Shown here: positions 34,889 through 42,412 of the stretch, piece after piece
Numbering within the stretch: position 1 is the stretch's first letter
Layout of the letters: each line of letters begins with the position of its first letter
Translations under genes and position numbers: made by a program
Origin: PSRF01 sp051000815
GTDB taxonomy: Bacteria; Acidobacteriota; Blastocatellia; Pyrinomonadales; Pyrinomonadaceae
Length of the DNA: 64,000 bases
Assembly: GCA_051000815.1 (NCBI GenBank)
Contig: JBPCNX010000024.1
Coordinates: 1-64,000 of the forward strand
Direction: 5' to 3'
The notes under the pieces: model-generated
What the model was told of the DNA's origin: nothing
Databases searched by the model: none
The model's input: the letters and a program-made list of their open reading frames with translations, nothing else

Positions 34889-35662
34889 TTGAAAATCACC
34901 GCCACCATCATCGCTCTTAATGAGGCCGAACACATCCGCCTTGCCTGTGAGTCGGTGTCCTGGACCGACGAGATCGTCGTTGTCGATTCCGGTTCGACCG
35001 ACGATACACGGGCTATTGCCGAGAAGTGCGGCGCGCGCGTTATTGAAAACGCATGGCCGGGTTTTGCCGCACAGAAACAATTTGCGGCCGAGCAGACGTC
35101 CCACGAATGGATCCTGAGTCTCGATGCCGACGAGCGAGTCTCGGATGAGTTAAAGACTTCGATTCTCGAGCTCAGCAGGATGGATGAGGCTCAGCGAGCT
35201 GATGGTTACTCGATCGCGCGGCGGGCATTCTACATGGGAAGATGGATCCGCGGCGGTGGCTGGTATCCCGATAGACAGTTGCGCCTCTATAAAAAGTCGC
35301 GCGGTCATTGGGCGGGCTCGCATGTTCATGAATCCGTTCAAATGGATGTGGGCGCTCGCATTGAAATATTGCCTGGTGACATTTTGCATTATCCGGGAAG
35401 TGATGCCGCCGAACATCATCGTCTGATCGGCGAACGCTATGCGCCACTCGCCGCTCGTCAGATGTTTGAGCAGGGCCGGCGCACGTCCCGGTCGAAAATT
35501 GCAATTATCGGCCCGTTAGTCTTTGTCCGCAGCTTTGTACTCAAGGCGGGCTTCCGCGACGGGTTGGCTGGTTTTACCATCGCCTGGTTCGCTGCCCATA
35601 ATGCGTTTCTTAAACATCTTATGTTATGGGAACTGCAACGTGATTCTCAGGAAAAGCGATGA
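34889..35662 (+). CDS. Glycosyltransferase family 2, WaaE/KdtX-like
   Basis: A 257-residue GT-A glycosyltransferase similar to LPS core beta-1,4-glucosyltransferases. Landmarks: ITATIIALNEAEHIRLACES, the donor site VVVDSGSTDDT, WILSLDADERV (DXD-like), RRAFYMGRWIRGGGWYPDRQLRLYKKSRGHW, and a membrane-associated C-terminus. The start is TTG at 34889. The GNAT gene follows with a four-base overlap. With the GT9 gene on the other strand it suggests assembly of the LPS inner core. Confidence 0.88.
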   Translation: MKITATIIALNEAEHIRLACESVSWTDEIVVVDSGSTDDTRAIAEKCGARVIENAWPGFAAQKQFAAEQTSHEWILSLDADERVSDELKTSILELSRMDEAQRADGYSIARRAFYMGRWIRGGGWYPDRQLRLYKKSRGHWAGSHVHESVQMDVGARIEILPGDILHYPGSDAAEHHRLIGERYAPLAARQMFEQGRRTSRSKIAIIGPLVFVRSFVLKAGFRDGLAGFTIAWFAAHNAFLKHLMLWELQRDSQEKR

Positions 35663-36213
35663 GTGACTCCGAAACATCGATTACAATTCGCCCGGCGAGG
35701 ACGCAAGACATTCCATCACTGCAGAGATTGATCGACGAATCTGTTCGCGCACTCAGTATCAGCTACTACTCTTCGCGGCAAATTGAGAGTGCTTTGACTC
35801 ACATCTTTGGCGTAGACACTCAGTTGATTCTGGACGAGACTTATTTCGTCGCTGAAGTGGGGATGCAGATTGTAGGCTGCGGGGGTTGGAGTAAACGCAA
35901 TACTTTATTTGGCGGCGACCAGGCAAAGAACAACCAGATTGATGATTTGCTGAAGCCGGGAGATGATGCCGCGCGTTTGCGAGCGTTCTATGTACACCCG
36001 CAATGGTCGCGTCGAGGAATCGGCAACCTGATCACCAGGGCCTGCGAAACAGCGGCGCGAGCCGCCGGGTTCACAAAGCTTGAACTGATTGCCACCTTGC
36101 CGGGGGAGCCGCTCTATTCGGCAAACAGCTACGAGATAGTCAGTCCTTTCGAAATAGCCCTGCCGGAAGGTTTGTCATTGCCGGCTTTTCACATGGAGAA
36201 GCGTTTGGTTTGA
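35659..36213 (+). CDS. GNAT-family N-acetyltransferase
   Basis: A 184-residue GNAT protein: ITIRPARTQDIPSLQRLIDESVRAL at the start, AEVGMQIVGCGGWS, LRAFYVHPQWSRRGIGNLITRACETAARAAGF containing the acetyl-CoA motif RRGIGN, and a C-terminal ending PAFHMEKRLV. It overlaps the GT2 stop by four bases (ATGA), so it is co-translated with the glycosyltransferase. The substrate is unknown; it may modify a sugar or an unrelated amine. Confidence 0.9.
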   Translation: MSDSETSITIRPARTQDIPSLQRLIDESVRALSISYYSSRQIESALTHIFGVDTQLILDETYFVAEVGMQIVGCGGWSKRNTLFGGDQAKNNQIDDLLKPGDDAARLRAFYVHPQWSRRGIGNLITRACETAARAAGFTKLELIATLPGEPLYSANSYEIVSPFEIALPEGLSLPAFHMEKRLV

Positions 36214-36279
36214 AAGTGGAAGGCCGAACTGATTCATTTGACGCACATTACGAGATTGAAACCTGGGTTGGCACTCGCT

Positions 36280-36786
36280 ATGAACGAATTTCTTGTGGAA
36301 TTTCGCGAAACGCTTGAAAGATCCTCCGAGCGTTTGCTCCTGGTCTCGGCTGAGGCGAGCAAAACCCCGAGAGAGCAAGGCAAGTGGTCTCCGCGCGAGA
36401 TTGTCGGTCATTTGATCGACTCGGCAGCCAACAACCATCAGCGCTTTGTCCACGCGCAGTTCACCGATGATTTGGTTTTTCCGGGTTACAAACAAGCGGA
36501 GTGGGCGAGCGTGCAGGGATATGCCGATGAGAGTTGGGAGCAGCTCGTGCAACTTTGGAAGCACTACAACCTTCACCTCTTGCATTTGATGAGCAGGGTT
36601 TCCGCCGAGCAGCTCAGCAGGCCACGTACTAAACACAATCTCCACGAAATAGCCTGGCAACCGATCGCGGTCGATCAGCCCGTGACGTTAGAGTATTTCA
36701 TGCGCGACTATGTGGAACATCTCAGGCACCATCTGCGACAGATACTGCGAGATGTTTCTTACAATCTATGCCCTATCAACCTGTAA
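36280..36786 (+). CDS. DinB-family protein
   Basis: A 168-residue four-helix protein of the DinB/YfiT superfamily. The metal ligands typical of the family are visible: His in VGHLIDSAANNH (helix 2) and two in DYVEHLRHHLRQIL (helix 4). It begins MNEFLVEFRETLERSSERLLLVS at the ATG at 36280; a TTG at 36238 would add 14 residues. Members are metal-dependent transferases, some using bacillithiol or mycothiol; no thiol biosynthesis genes are seen here. The 3' end overlaps the next reading frame by 19 bases. Confidence 0.85.
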   Translation: MNEFLVEFRETLERSSERLLLVSAEASKTPREQGKWSPREIVGHLIDSAANNHQRFVHAQFTDDLVFPGYKQAEWASVQGYADESWEQLVQLWKHYNLHLLHLMSRVSAEQLSRPRTKHNLHEIAWQPIAVDQPVTLEYFMRDYVEHLRHHLRQILRDVSYNLCPINL

Positions 36787-37159
36787 AGGCGTTTTTGTAC
36801 GCGGTGGTGATTTGGGTGGTGGGGTTTATCTGGGGCAGCGTGGTGTTCATGACGCCCGCTCTCCGGGCGGTGGCGCCAATACCCTACGTTTCGAGTAATC
36901 CCGCTATCACCTTTCCGATTATTCTGATCTGGACGGTGCGACCCTCCTGCTGGCGCGCAGCTACCTGAAAACGCCGCCCGACAAGAGTCGCGAAGGCTTG
37001 AAGCTGGGCGTGATCTTTGTCATCGTAAATTTTGCTTTAGATCTTGTTGTGCTTGTCTTTCTTTTGCAGGCCGGATTTAGGTATTTTGTTTCCGCGAGCG
37101 TTTGGTTTGCGTATACAACCTTGTTGCTAATTCCCTGGATAACCGGCCGCGCCAGGTAA
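36768..37159 (+). pseudogene. Small membrane protein with one frameshift
   Basis: The frame starts at the ATG at 36768 inside the end of the DinB gene (MPYQPVKAFLYAVVIWVVGFIWGSVVFM). It stops early at 36968. Adding one G at the GG of 36935-36936 restores LLLARSYLKTPPDKSREGLKLGVIFVIVNFALDLVVLVFLLQAGFRYF to a stop at 37157-37159, giving about 130 residues with three or four membrane segments. Function unknown. It could be intact in nature with a sequencing error here, since the change is in a G run, or be a real inactivation. The gene ends where a heptamer foldback begins. Confidence 0.7.
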
Positions 37160-37440
37160 ATGCGACGTTCGGAGTGCGAAGTGGGGAGTGCGAAGTGGGG
37201 AGTGCGAAGTGCGAAGTGCGAAGTGGGGAGTGCGAAGTGCGAAGTGCGGTGTTGGGATTGCGAAGTGCGGTGTTCGGAGTGCGGTGTTCGGAGTGCGGTT
37301 TCCGAGGTGTGAGTTTAAACCTCAACACTGAAACTCCGCACTTCGCACGTCGCACTTCGCACTTTTTACTTCGCACTTCGCACGTCGCACTTCGCACTTT
37401 TTACTTCGCACTTCGAACACCGCACTTCGCAGTTTAAATA
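37160..37440. repeat. Heptamer foldback, AGTGCGA/AGTGCGG unit
   Basis: The left arm (about 37168-37300) is a run of GTGCGAA/GTGGGGA/GTGCGGT-type 7-mers. The right arm (37332-37438) holds the complementary CTTCGCA/CTCCGCA words, some fused to TTTTTA. The middle GGTGTGAGTTTAAACC is a short palindrome. It ends 14 bases before the Rho-N gene start and could act as a terminator or RNA structure. Confidence 0.92.
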
Positions 37441-37453
37441 GGAGGATAAAACG

Positions 37454-37774
37454 ATGGATTACACCTACGAACAATTGAAACACATGACCGTTGCCGATTT
37501 GCGTGAGATAGCCAAAGGCAGCGAACACGAAGCGCTCCAGGGCTACACGCAATTAAACAAGGAACATCTGGTGGTCGCGCTTTCTCAAGCGCTGGGGATA
37601 AAACACGAGCATCACGACGTTGTCGGCGTCGATAAGGCTTCAATCAAAGCGCGCATTCGCGAATTGAAGAAGAAACGCGAGGACGCCTTATCCGCTCACG
37701 ACCACGCACAATTAAAAGTCGTGCGCCGTACAATCCACCGACTCAAGAGACAAATTCACAAAGCCACGGTGTAG
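37454..37774 (+). CDS. Small protein with Rho N-terminal (SAP-like) domain
   Basis: A 106-residue protein. Residues 5-48 (LKHMTVADLREIAKGSEHEALQGYTQLNKEHLVVALSQALGI) resemble the Rho termination factor N-terminal helical domain. The C-terminal half (about 62-104: KASIKARIRELKKKREDALSAHDHAQLKVVRRTIHRLKRQI) is a basic coiled-coil-like helix. There is no Rho ATPase domain. TAGGAGG lies eight bases before the ATG. It could bind nucleic acid. Small stand-alone Rho-N proteins are known but not characterised. It directly follows a long foldback. Confidence 0.8.
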   Translation: MDYTYEQLKHMTVADLREIAKGSEHEALQGYTQLNKEHLVVALSQALGIKHEHHDVVGVDKASIKARIRELKKKREDALSAHDHAQLKVVRRTIHRLKRQIHKATV

Positions 37775-37876
37775 TCTTGCGAGCAGGTTCAAGCGCTCAG
37801 CACGAAGATCGGATCCATTAAGTCGAACCAGATCTCAACACGTTCGACGGATTTAGCACAAAAGATCGGTGATGGA

Positions 37877-38077
37877 GTCCCGCAAGCGGGACGACCGATA
37901 GTAGCCCAGCACTGGGCTGGGATTAGAAACTGTTTATCTCGCACGAGTCCGAACGCGGACGACTGAAAAGAGAGTGTTACCAATTCCACCGTCCGCTACG
38001 CGGACTGGTGATCTTTTCAACGCAATCCCCAACACTAAAGTGCTGGGCTATTACCAGTCGTCGGCTTCGCGGACTTT
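37877..38077 (+). repeat. Interspersed multi-hairpin repeat, copy A
   Basis: A chain of short hairpins: GTCCCGCAAGCGGGAC, CCCAGCACTGGGC, GTCCGCTACGCGGAC, CACTAAAGTGCTGGG, CGTCGGCTTCGCGGAC. The second half matches, in reverse complement, the sequence at 57141-57273, with small substitutions inside loops. It fills much of the space between the Rho-N gene and the small membrane gene at 38137. No coding potential. Likely REP-type. Confidence 0.85.
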
Positions 38078-38136
38078 GAAAGAGGCTTTGTGCAACGTAG
38101 TTAGTTTCAAATTGGTAAGACTAAAGGAGCGTGATA

Positions 38137-38307
38137 ATGCCAAAGTGGATGTTGTATAGCCTGGGTGCCGTTGCCGACTTAGTCCTTGCCGTCATAGCCT
38201 ACCGCTACGATCGAATGTTATTTGCGGCGATCCTCGGCCTCGCGTGCGTGCTCTTCATTGTTGCAGCGCTTGGCTCTCTCAAAGGGGCAAAGGGCGGTAC
38301 GGGCTGA
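38137..38307 (+). CDS. Small membrane protein (56 aa)
   Basis: MPKWMLYSLGAVADLVLAV starts a 56-residue protein with two membrane segments (5-22 and 28-46) and a KGAKGGTG end. AAGGAGC lies about seven bases before the ATG, a strong ribosome site, which supports translation despite the size. It is followed 31 bases later by another small membrane protein, so the two may be one unit. Function unknown. Confidence 0.65.
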   Translation: MPKWMLYSLGAVADLVLAVIAYRYDRMLFAAILGLACVLFIVAALGSLKGAKGGTG

Positions 38308-38337
38308 GTCTTTCTCTCCTACCGCAAAAGGTGAGTC

Positions 38338-38700
38338 GTGATAGATGAGCACACTTCTTCACTGCCTATTTTAGTGCTGCTGGGCACTCTGGTTTTTCTC
38401 TATCACTTTGGTGTGGGCCTTTACCTCGCTCTCGATCTGGAACCTTCACCCGCCTTTGAATTTCTCTATAGGGCTGCCTTTCTTTGCGGCGTGGTGTGGT
38501 GGCTACAGGCCGAGGCCCGAAGATTTAATCTTAAGTCAGCTTACTGCCCTGGTTTGCTTGTGGGAATTGGGTGGGTGGTGATCATTCCTTACCACCTTTT
38601 CAAGACGCGTGGCGCAAAGGGTTTGATTCCCCTTCTGGCACTACTCGGAAATCTTTCCATTGCCTACATGTTGGCGCAAATTGTTGCCCGCGTCTTATGA
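38338..38700 (+). CDS. Small multi-pass membrane protein (120 aa)
   Basis: A 120-residue protein with four hydrophobic segments (8-30, 41-57, 68-88, 95-117) and few charges. It starts with GTG at 38338 after AAAGGTGAGTC. I do not recognise a family. It is the last gene before a convergent Xaa-Pro peptidase. The aromatic pattern (CGVVWWLQAEARRF, then GWVVIIPYHLFKTRG) may help a search. Confidence 0.65.
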   Translation: MIDEHTSSLPILVLLGTLVFLYHFGVGLYLALDLEPSPAFEFLYRAAFLCGVVWWLQAEARRFNLKSAYCPGLLVGIGWVVIIPYHLFKTRGAKGLIPLLALLGNLSIAYMLAQIVARVL

Positions 38701-38712
38701 CTTGGACGGGCG

Positions 38713-40392
38713 CTAGTTAATATTCGCCTTCTTAGCCCTTGCGATGAAAGCCTCAATCGCCGTCAGCTTCCTCGGTAAAGCCGCGGTCATCCAGCGCGTT
38801 CCGGTTTCCGTCACCAGCATGTCGTCCTCAATGCGCACGCCAATCCCTTTGTACTTCTCAAACGCCGGCCGAATGTCCTTCTTGAACTTCTCCCACCCCT
38901 CCGGCTTAAAACCCAGGGGTTGAAGATCGAGAGCATCGGGACGCACATAGATTCCCGGCTCGTTTGTGAACACCATCCCTGGTTCCAGCCGCGCCGTGGT
39001 GCCGACGTCATGCACATTCATTCCCAGCCAGTGGGTGGTTCCGTGCATGAACCAGAGGAGATACTGGTTTGAATTACGATCGGTAATCAAACCAAGCTTC
39101 AGCAACCCGCTCTTGATTACTTCCACAGCCGCCCGATGAACATCGGAATACATCGCACCTGGTCGAATTACCTTCGCCCCGGCTTCCTGAGCGTCGTAAA
39201 CGACCTGATAAATCTCGGCCTGCGAGCGGGTGAACTTCCCGCTAACAGGAAAGGTACGTGTCACGTCGGCAGTGTAATGTTCATACTCGGCGCCCACATC
39301 CATCAGGATCAAATCACCCGGCTTCACTGCCCCCTGCGACTCGATGTAATGAAGCGTGGTGGCGTTGGGCCCGCAGCCGACGATCGATGGATAACCCCAA
39401 TGATCGGCGTTGCGCAACTTGAACGTATAGGCCACCTGCGCATCGACCTCGTATTCCCATTTCGCACGTCCGGCAACGGCCCAGGCTCGTTCCTGCGCTT
39501 CGATGGTGATATCGATTGCGTGCTGCAAGAGCCGGATTTCCATCGGCGATTTTCGTAGGCGCAAACTGGCGAAGATGGGCGCCGCGTTCTTAATTTCGAA
39601 TCCGCTCGGGGCCTTAATCCAATCTGCCGCGAAGCGCTGTTCGTTGCGATACTCTCGGCTGTTCGGTCCACCAGAAGGCAAGAGGTACAGCTCGCCTTCA
39701 CCCTTCTCAGCAGCAGCAAACAAACCTTCAGAGCCAGTAGGGCCGGACACGCTCGGTGTAACTTCATTCCCGGTCATCAGGATGTTTTCTACCTTGGGCC
39801 GATATGGCTGGCGCGATCGCAGGGCCTCAATGAACGGTTCAAACTCGCGCGCGTCCCATATCTCACCGATGCCGGAAGCAGCATTAGCTTCCTCGACGGT
39901 ATACATGTGGCCAGTCCAGACCTCCCAAAAAGGATCACGCCGCGGCAGAAACAGGATCTCTGGAAGCTGCGCATTGCCGGGCATCAGCACAAGCGTGGCG
40001 CGCTTTTGCTTTAGCATAGTCAGGTAATAGAGATTGTTTTCCTGGCGATACTCGTAATCTACATCATTTGTGTAGACCCTCGGCTCCGTGCTGAACAGGA
40101 TGAGAATCCCTTTGGGACCAACCGCCCGGGACACGCGCATGCGTCGCCCGGCAAGTTCTGCAAGTCTCTCCTTCTGATCGAAGACGGGCGCAGCTGGGGC
40201 GATCCGGATAACTGAAGATGGTTTCTGAAGTGTGTTACTTGCACCTGCGCTTGAGAACAGCGAGAAGTTACCGAGCAGTATAGTGACCACGAGTGCCGGC
40301 ACGAGTTTGAACGCAAATGCCAACCTTAGGCGGGAAGGCGTCGGCGCAGATGTGAGTGTTGGGGGTAAGCGGTGCGTTCGGTGAAACTTCAT
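38713..40392 (-). CDS. Exported Xaa-Pro aminopeptidase (M24B)
   Basis: A 559-residue aminopeptidase P. A hydrophobic segment at about 26-50 suggests export or an anchor. The AMP_N domain (about 65-260) is followed by a creatinase-fold catalytic domain with five metal ligands visible: Asp in ILMDVGAEYEHYTADVTRTFP (two), His in HGTTHWLGMNVHDVG, Glu in TNEPGIYV and Glu in RIEDDMLV. Cleaves N-terminal residues before proline. Its upstream neighbour on the same strand is the kinase, separated by hairpins. Confidence 0.93.
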   Translation of the reverse strand: MKFHRTHRLPPTLTSAPTPSRLRLAFAFKLVPALVVTILLGNFSLFSSAGASNTLQKPSSVIRIAPAAPVFDQKERLAELAGRRMRVSRAVGPKGILILFSTEPRVYTNDVDYEYRQENNLYYLTMLKQKRATLVLMPGNAQLPEILFLPRRDPFWEVWTGHMYTVEEANAASGIGEIWDAREFEPFIEALRSRQPYRPKVENILMTGNEVTPSVSGPTGSEGLFAAAEKGEGELYLLPSGGPNSREYRNEQRFAADWIKAPSGFEIKNAAPIFASLRLRKSPMEIRLLQHAIDITIEAQERAWAVAGRAKWEYEVDAQVAYTFKLRNADHWGYPSIVGCGPNATTLHYIESQGAVKPGDLILMDVGAEYEHYTADVTRTFPVSGKFTRSQAEIYQVVYDAQEAGAKVIRPGAMYSDVHRAAVEVIKSGLLKLGLITDRNSNQYLLWFMHGTTHWLGMNVHDVGTTARLEPGMVFTNEPGIYVRPDALDLQPLGFKPEGWEKFKKDIRPAFEKYKGIGVRIEDDMLVTETGTRWMTAALPRKLTAIEAFIARAKKANIN

Positions 40393-40443
40393 TCCTTGAT
40401 CTCGTGGGTTTGATGCGGGCGAAAGTGTGGCTCATAACCTACG

Positions 40444-40496
40444 AAACCGTCTCGACGGTTTTGCGACGTCAAGCGAAGAAAACCGTTTGAACGGTT
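40444..40496 (-). terminator. Paired hairpins, possible terminator after the kinase
   Basis: Two short perfect stems, AAACCGTCTCGACGGTTT (40444-40461) and AACCGTTTGAACGGTT (40481-40496). Read on the minus strand the second is followed by TTCTTC. They lie between the kinase stop and the peptidase start, so they may terminate kinase transcription; the T run is short. They resemble REP-like short repeats. Confidence 0.45.
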
Positions 40497-40569
40497 CGAT
40501 AATTTCTTAGGACGGCGTGAAATTGAATTCGGTCGCAACCGCTCCCATACTGTAGTTGATCGCAGGGCT

Positions 40570-42177
40570 CTACGGTGGTGGCGGTGGAACTCTGCGACGG
40601 TTCACCCTCCGCCCGGGAGTAATAACCTGTCGGGTGCCATCAGGCCTTGTCAAAACGCGCGTTCCATCAGGCATCACGAGTAACTGACTGCCATCGCGAA
40701 GGTTTCTAATAACGACGCCATCTCTGCGTGGGCGAATACGATTTGGCTGGTTCGGGTAATCAACATTCGGGGCAGCTGGAACGGTGGGATGCAGCATTTC
40801 GAATTCCTCTTCGGAAGCTGCCCGATCTCGATTCGCGTTCGCGGCCCTGTCAGCGGCTTGCTTCGCCGCCGACTCTATTTGCTTTGCAGACTTCTCCTGC
40901 TTCTTAGTCTGTTTTTCGTCTGCCGCGACTTGCTGCTTGTCGGCTTCGACGCTGTTCGTGCCCACGGAGACTGAGTTAACAGCAGAACCTTCGCCGCCAG
41001 ACACCTGCCCCTCGGGCTGATGCTGAACAGCAGCCGGACTTGGCTCCACGCTGGCGGCAGGCGTCGCAACAGTATCGGCCGCTTTCCTTTTTTGATATGC
41101 GTAGAAAACACCGACGCCCGCAATTAAAAAAACTATCGCGGCTGCTCCGACAGCCCAGATTGCGCCGCGCTTTTTCTCCGGCCTGGCCAGTAGCGTCGTT
41201 TCGCCAGTTGCAATAGTCGCCTGCCGGGGCTTGGCGCTGGTGAATGCGGCCGTTTGCCGTTTTCCTTCATCAGTTGGGGAAACTGTCGGGCTCGCTGACG
41301 GAAAGAGCACTGTATTCGCTTCGCTCCGGCTCGTTGCCGTTGTTGTTTCGGATTCACCCTGCTGAAGCGCGCGGCGCATTTCAGCAGCGTCGCGATAGCG
41401 CTGATCGCGATTCTGCGCCATTGCTCGATCCAGCACAGTACTCAACCCATGGGGAATGTCGCCATTTACCTCGTGGGCCGGTTTCAAAGGATCAGGCTGA
41501 CCATTCACCATCGCCGCCGCCCGCGTCAACGCATCGGGCGGCTTGATGCCCGTAACGAGGTTGTAGAGCGTCGCCGCGAGCGCGTAGAGGTCGCTTCGCG
41601 CATCGGTACCCAGGCCCTGAATCTGTTCCAAAGGAGCGTAGTTGGGCGTGTAGCCGAAAATACTCGCTGAGGTCGTCACGCGCGAAATCTCGCTCGCGTG
41701 TCCCTTTGCCAGGCCGAAATCAAGCAGGATGACTTGACCGCGCGCGGTGACCTTCAAGTTCTGCGGCTTAATGTCGCGATGGACGATGGGCGATTCCTGG
41801 GTATGGAGATAGTCGAGCGCGTCGAGAAGCTGATCAGCCCAGACTAAAACATCGGCCGTGGGGAAAGGGCTGCGTCGCTGCGCAAACTTCTCCGCAAGGT
41901 CATCCCCTGGGATGAACTGCATGATCAAAAACTGCCCCTCGCCTTCCGAGAAATGGTCGCTTACGCGCGGCAGAGCCTGGTGATGCATGCGCGCCAGTAG
42001 TCGCGCTTCGCGTTCAAACTGCTTTCTCAAGCGCTCGTCAGTAAATAATGTTTCCTTGAGCGCAACTGTGCTATCCAGGCGCTCGTCGACTGCTTCATAG
42101 ACAGTTCCCATGCCGCCCTGTCCCAGAGAGCGGATGATGCGATACCGGCCCTGTAAAACTGTTTCTGGTGTAAGCAT
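40570..42177 (-). CDS. Membrane-anchored Ser/Thr protein kinase
   Basis: A 535-residue Hanks-type kinase. Catalytic domain 10-270: GQGGMGTVY (20-27), Lys41, HRDIKPQN (133-140) and DFG (153-155), so it should be active. A Ser/Thr-rich juxtamembrane part follows, then a membrane segment at about 340-362 and a charged, Gln/Lys/Ala-rich extracytoplasmic part ending in a Pro-rich tail (RRVPPPPP). The kinase domain lies in the cytoplasm. No PASTA or other sensor domain. It is divergent from the UPF0182 gene, with a heptamer foldback between their starts. Confidence 0.95.
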   Translation of the reverse strand: MLTPETVLQGRYRIIRSLGQGGMGTVYEAVDERLDSTVALKETLFTDERLRKQFEREARLLARMHHQALPRVSDHFSEGEGQFLIMQFIPGDDLAEKFAQRRSPFPTADVLVWADQLLDALDYLHTQESPIVHRDIKPQNLKVTARGQVILLDFGLAKGHASEISRVTTSASIFGYTPNYAPLEQIQGLGTDARSDLYALAATLYNLVTGIKPPDALTRAAAMVNGQPDPLKPAHEVNGDIPHGLSTVLDRAMAQNRDQRYRDAAEMRRALQQGESETTTATSRSEANTVLFPSASPTVSPTDEGKRQTAAFTSAKPRQATIATGETTLLARPEKKRGAIWAVGAAAIVFLIAGVGVFYAYQKRKAADTVATPAASVEPSPAAVQHQPEGQVSGGEGSAVNSVSVGTNSVEADKQQVAADEKQTKKQEKSAKQIESAAKQAADRAANANRDRAASEEEFEMLHPTVPAAPNVDYPNQPNRIRPRRDGVVIRNLRDGSQLLVMPDGTRVLTRPDGTRQVITPGRRVNRRRVPPPPP

Positions 42178-42199
42178 TAGCGGAGTTCATTATACACAA

Positions 42200-42405
42200 C
42201 GAGGCGGAAGACAGTAGGCAGTAGGCTGATAAGGATGAGGGATGAGGGATGAGGGATGAATTAGATGATGAGGGATGAATTAGATGATGAGGGTTGAGGG
42301 CTAGGGGTTAAAGACATGATTCCGAATCTGCTTCATCCTTCACCCTCATCCTTATCAGCCTACTGCCTACTGTCTACTGCCTACTGCCTACTGCTTTCTG
42401 CCTTC
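42200..42405. repeat. Nested heptamer foldback (CAGTAGG outer, GATGAGG inner)
   Basis: Outer arms: AGACAGTAGGCAGTAGG (42209) and a run of TACTGCC/TACTGTC at 42360-42398. Inner arms: GATAAGGATGAGG repeated (42228-42300) and CCCTCATCCTTATC (42343-42357). The two units are unrelated in sequence, one nested in the other. It occupies the whole space between two divergent start codons (kinase and UPF0182), so any promoters must lie inside or overlap it. Confidence 0.92.
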
Positions 42406-42412
42406 TAAGCGT

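Noticed and set aside
37165..37438. CRISPR-like direct repeats
   Set aside because: Units are 7-10 bases with no spacers of regular length, and the arms are mirror images; no cas genes.
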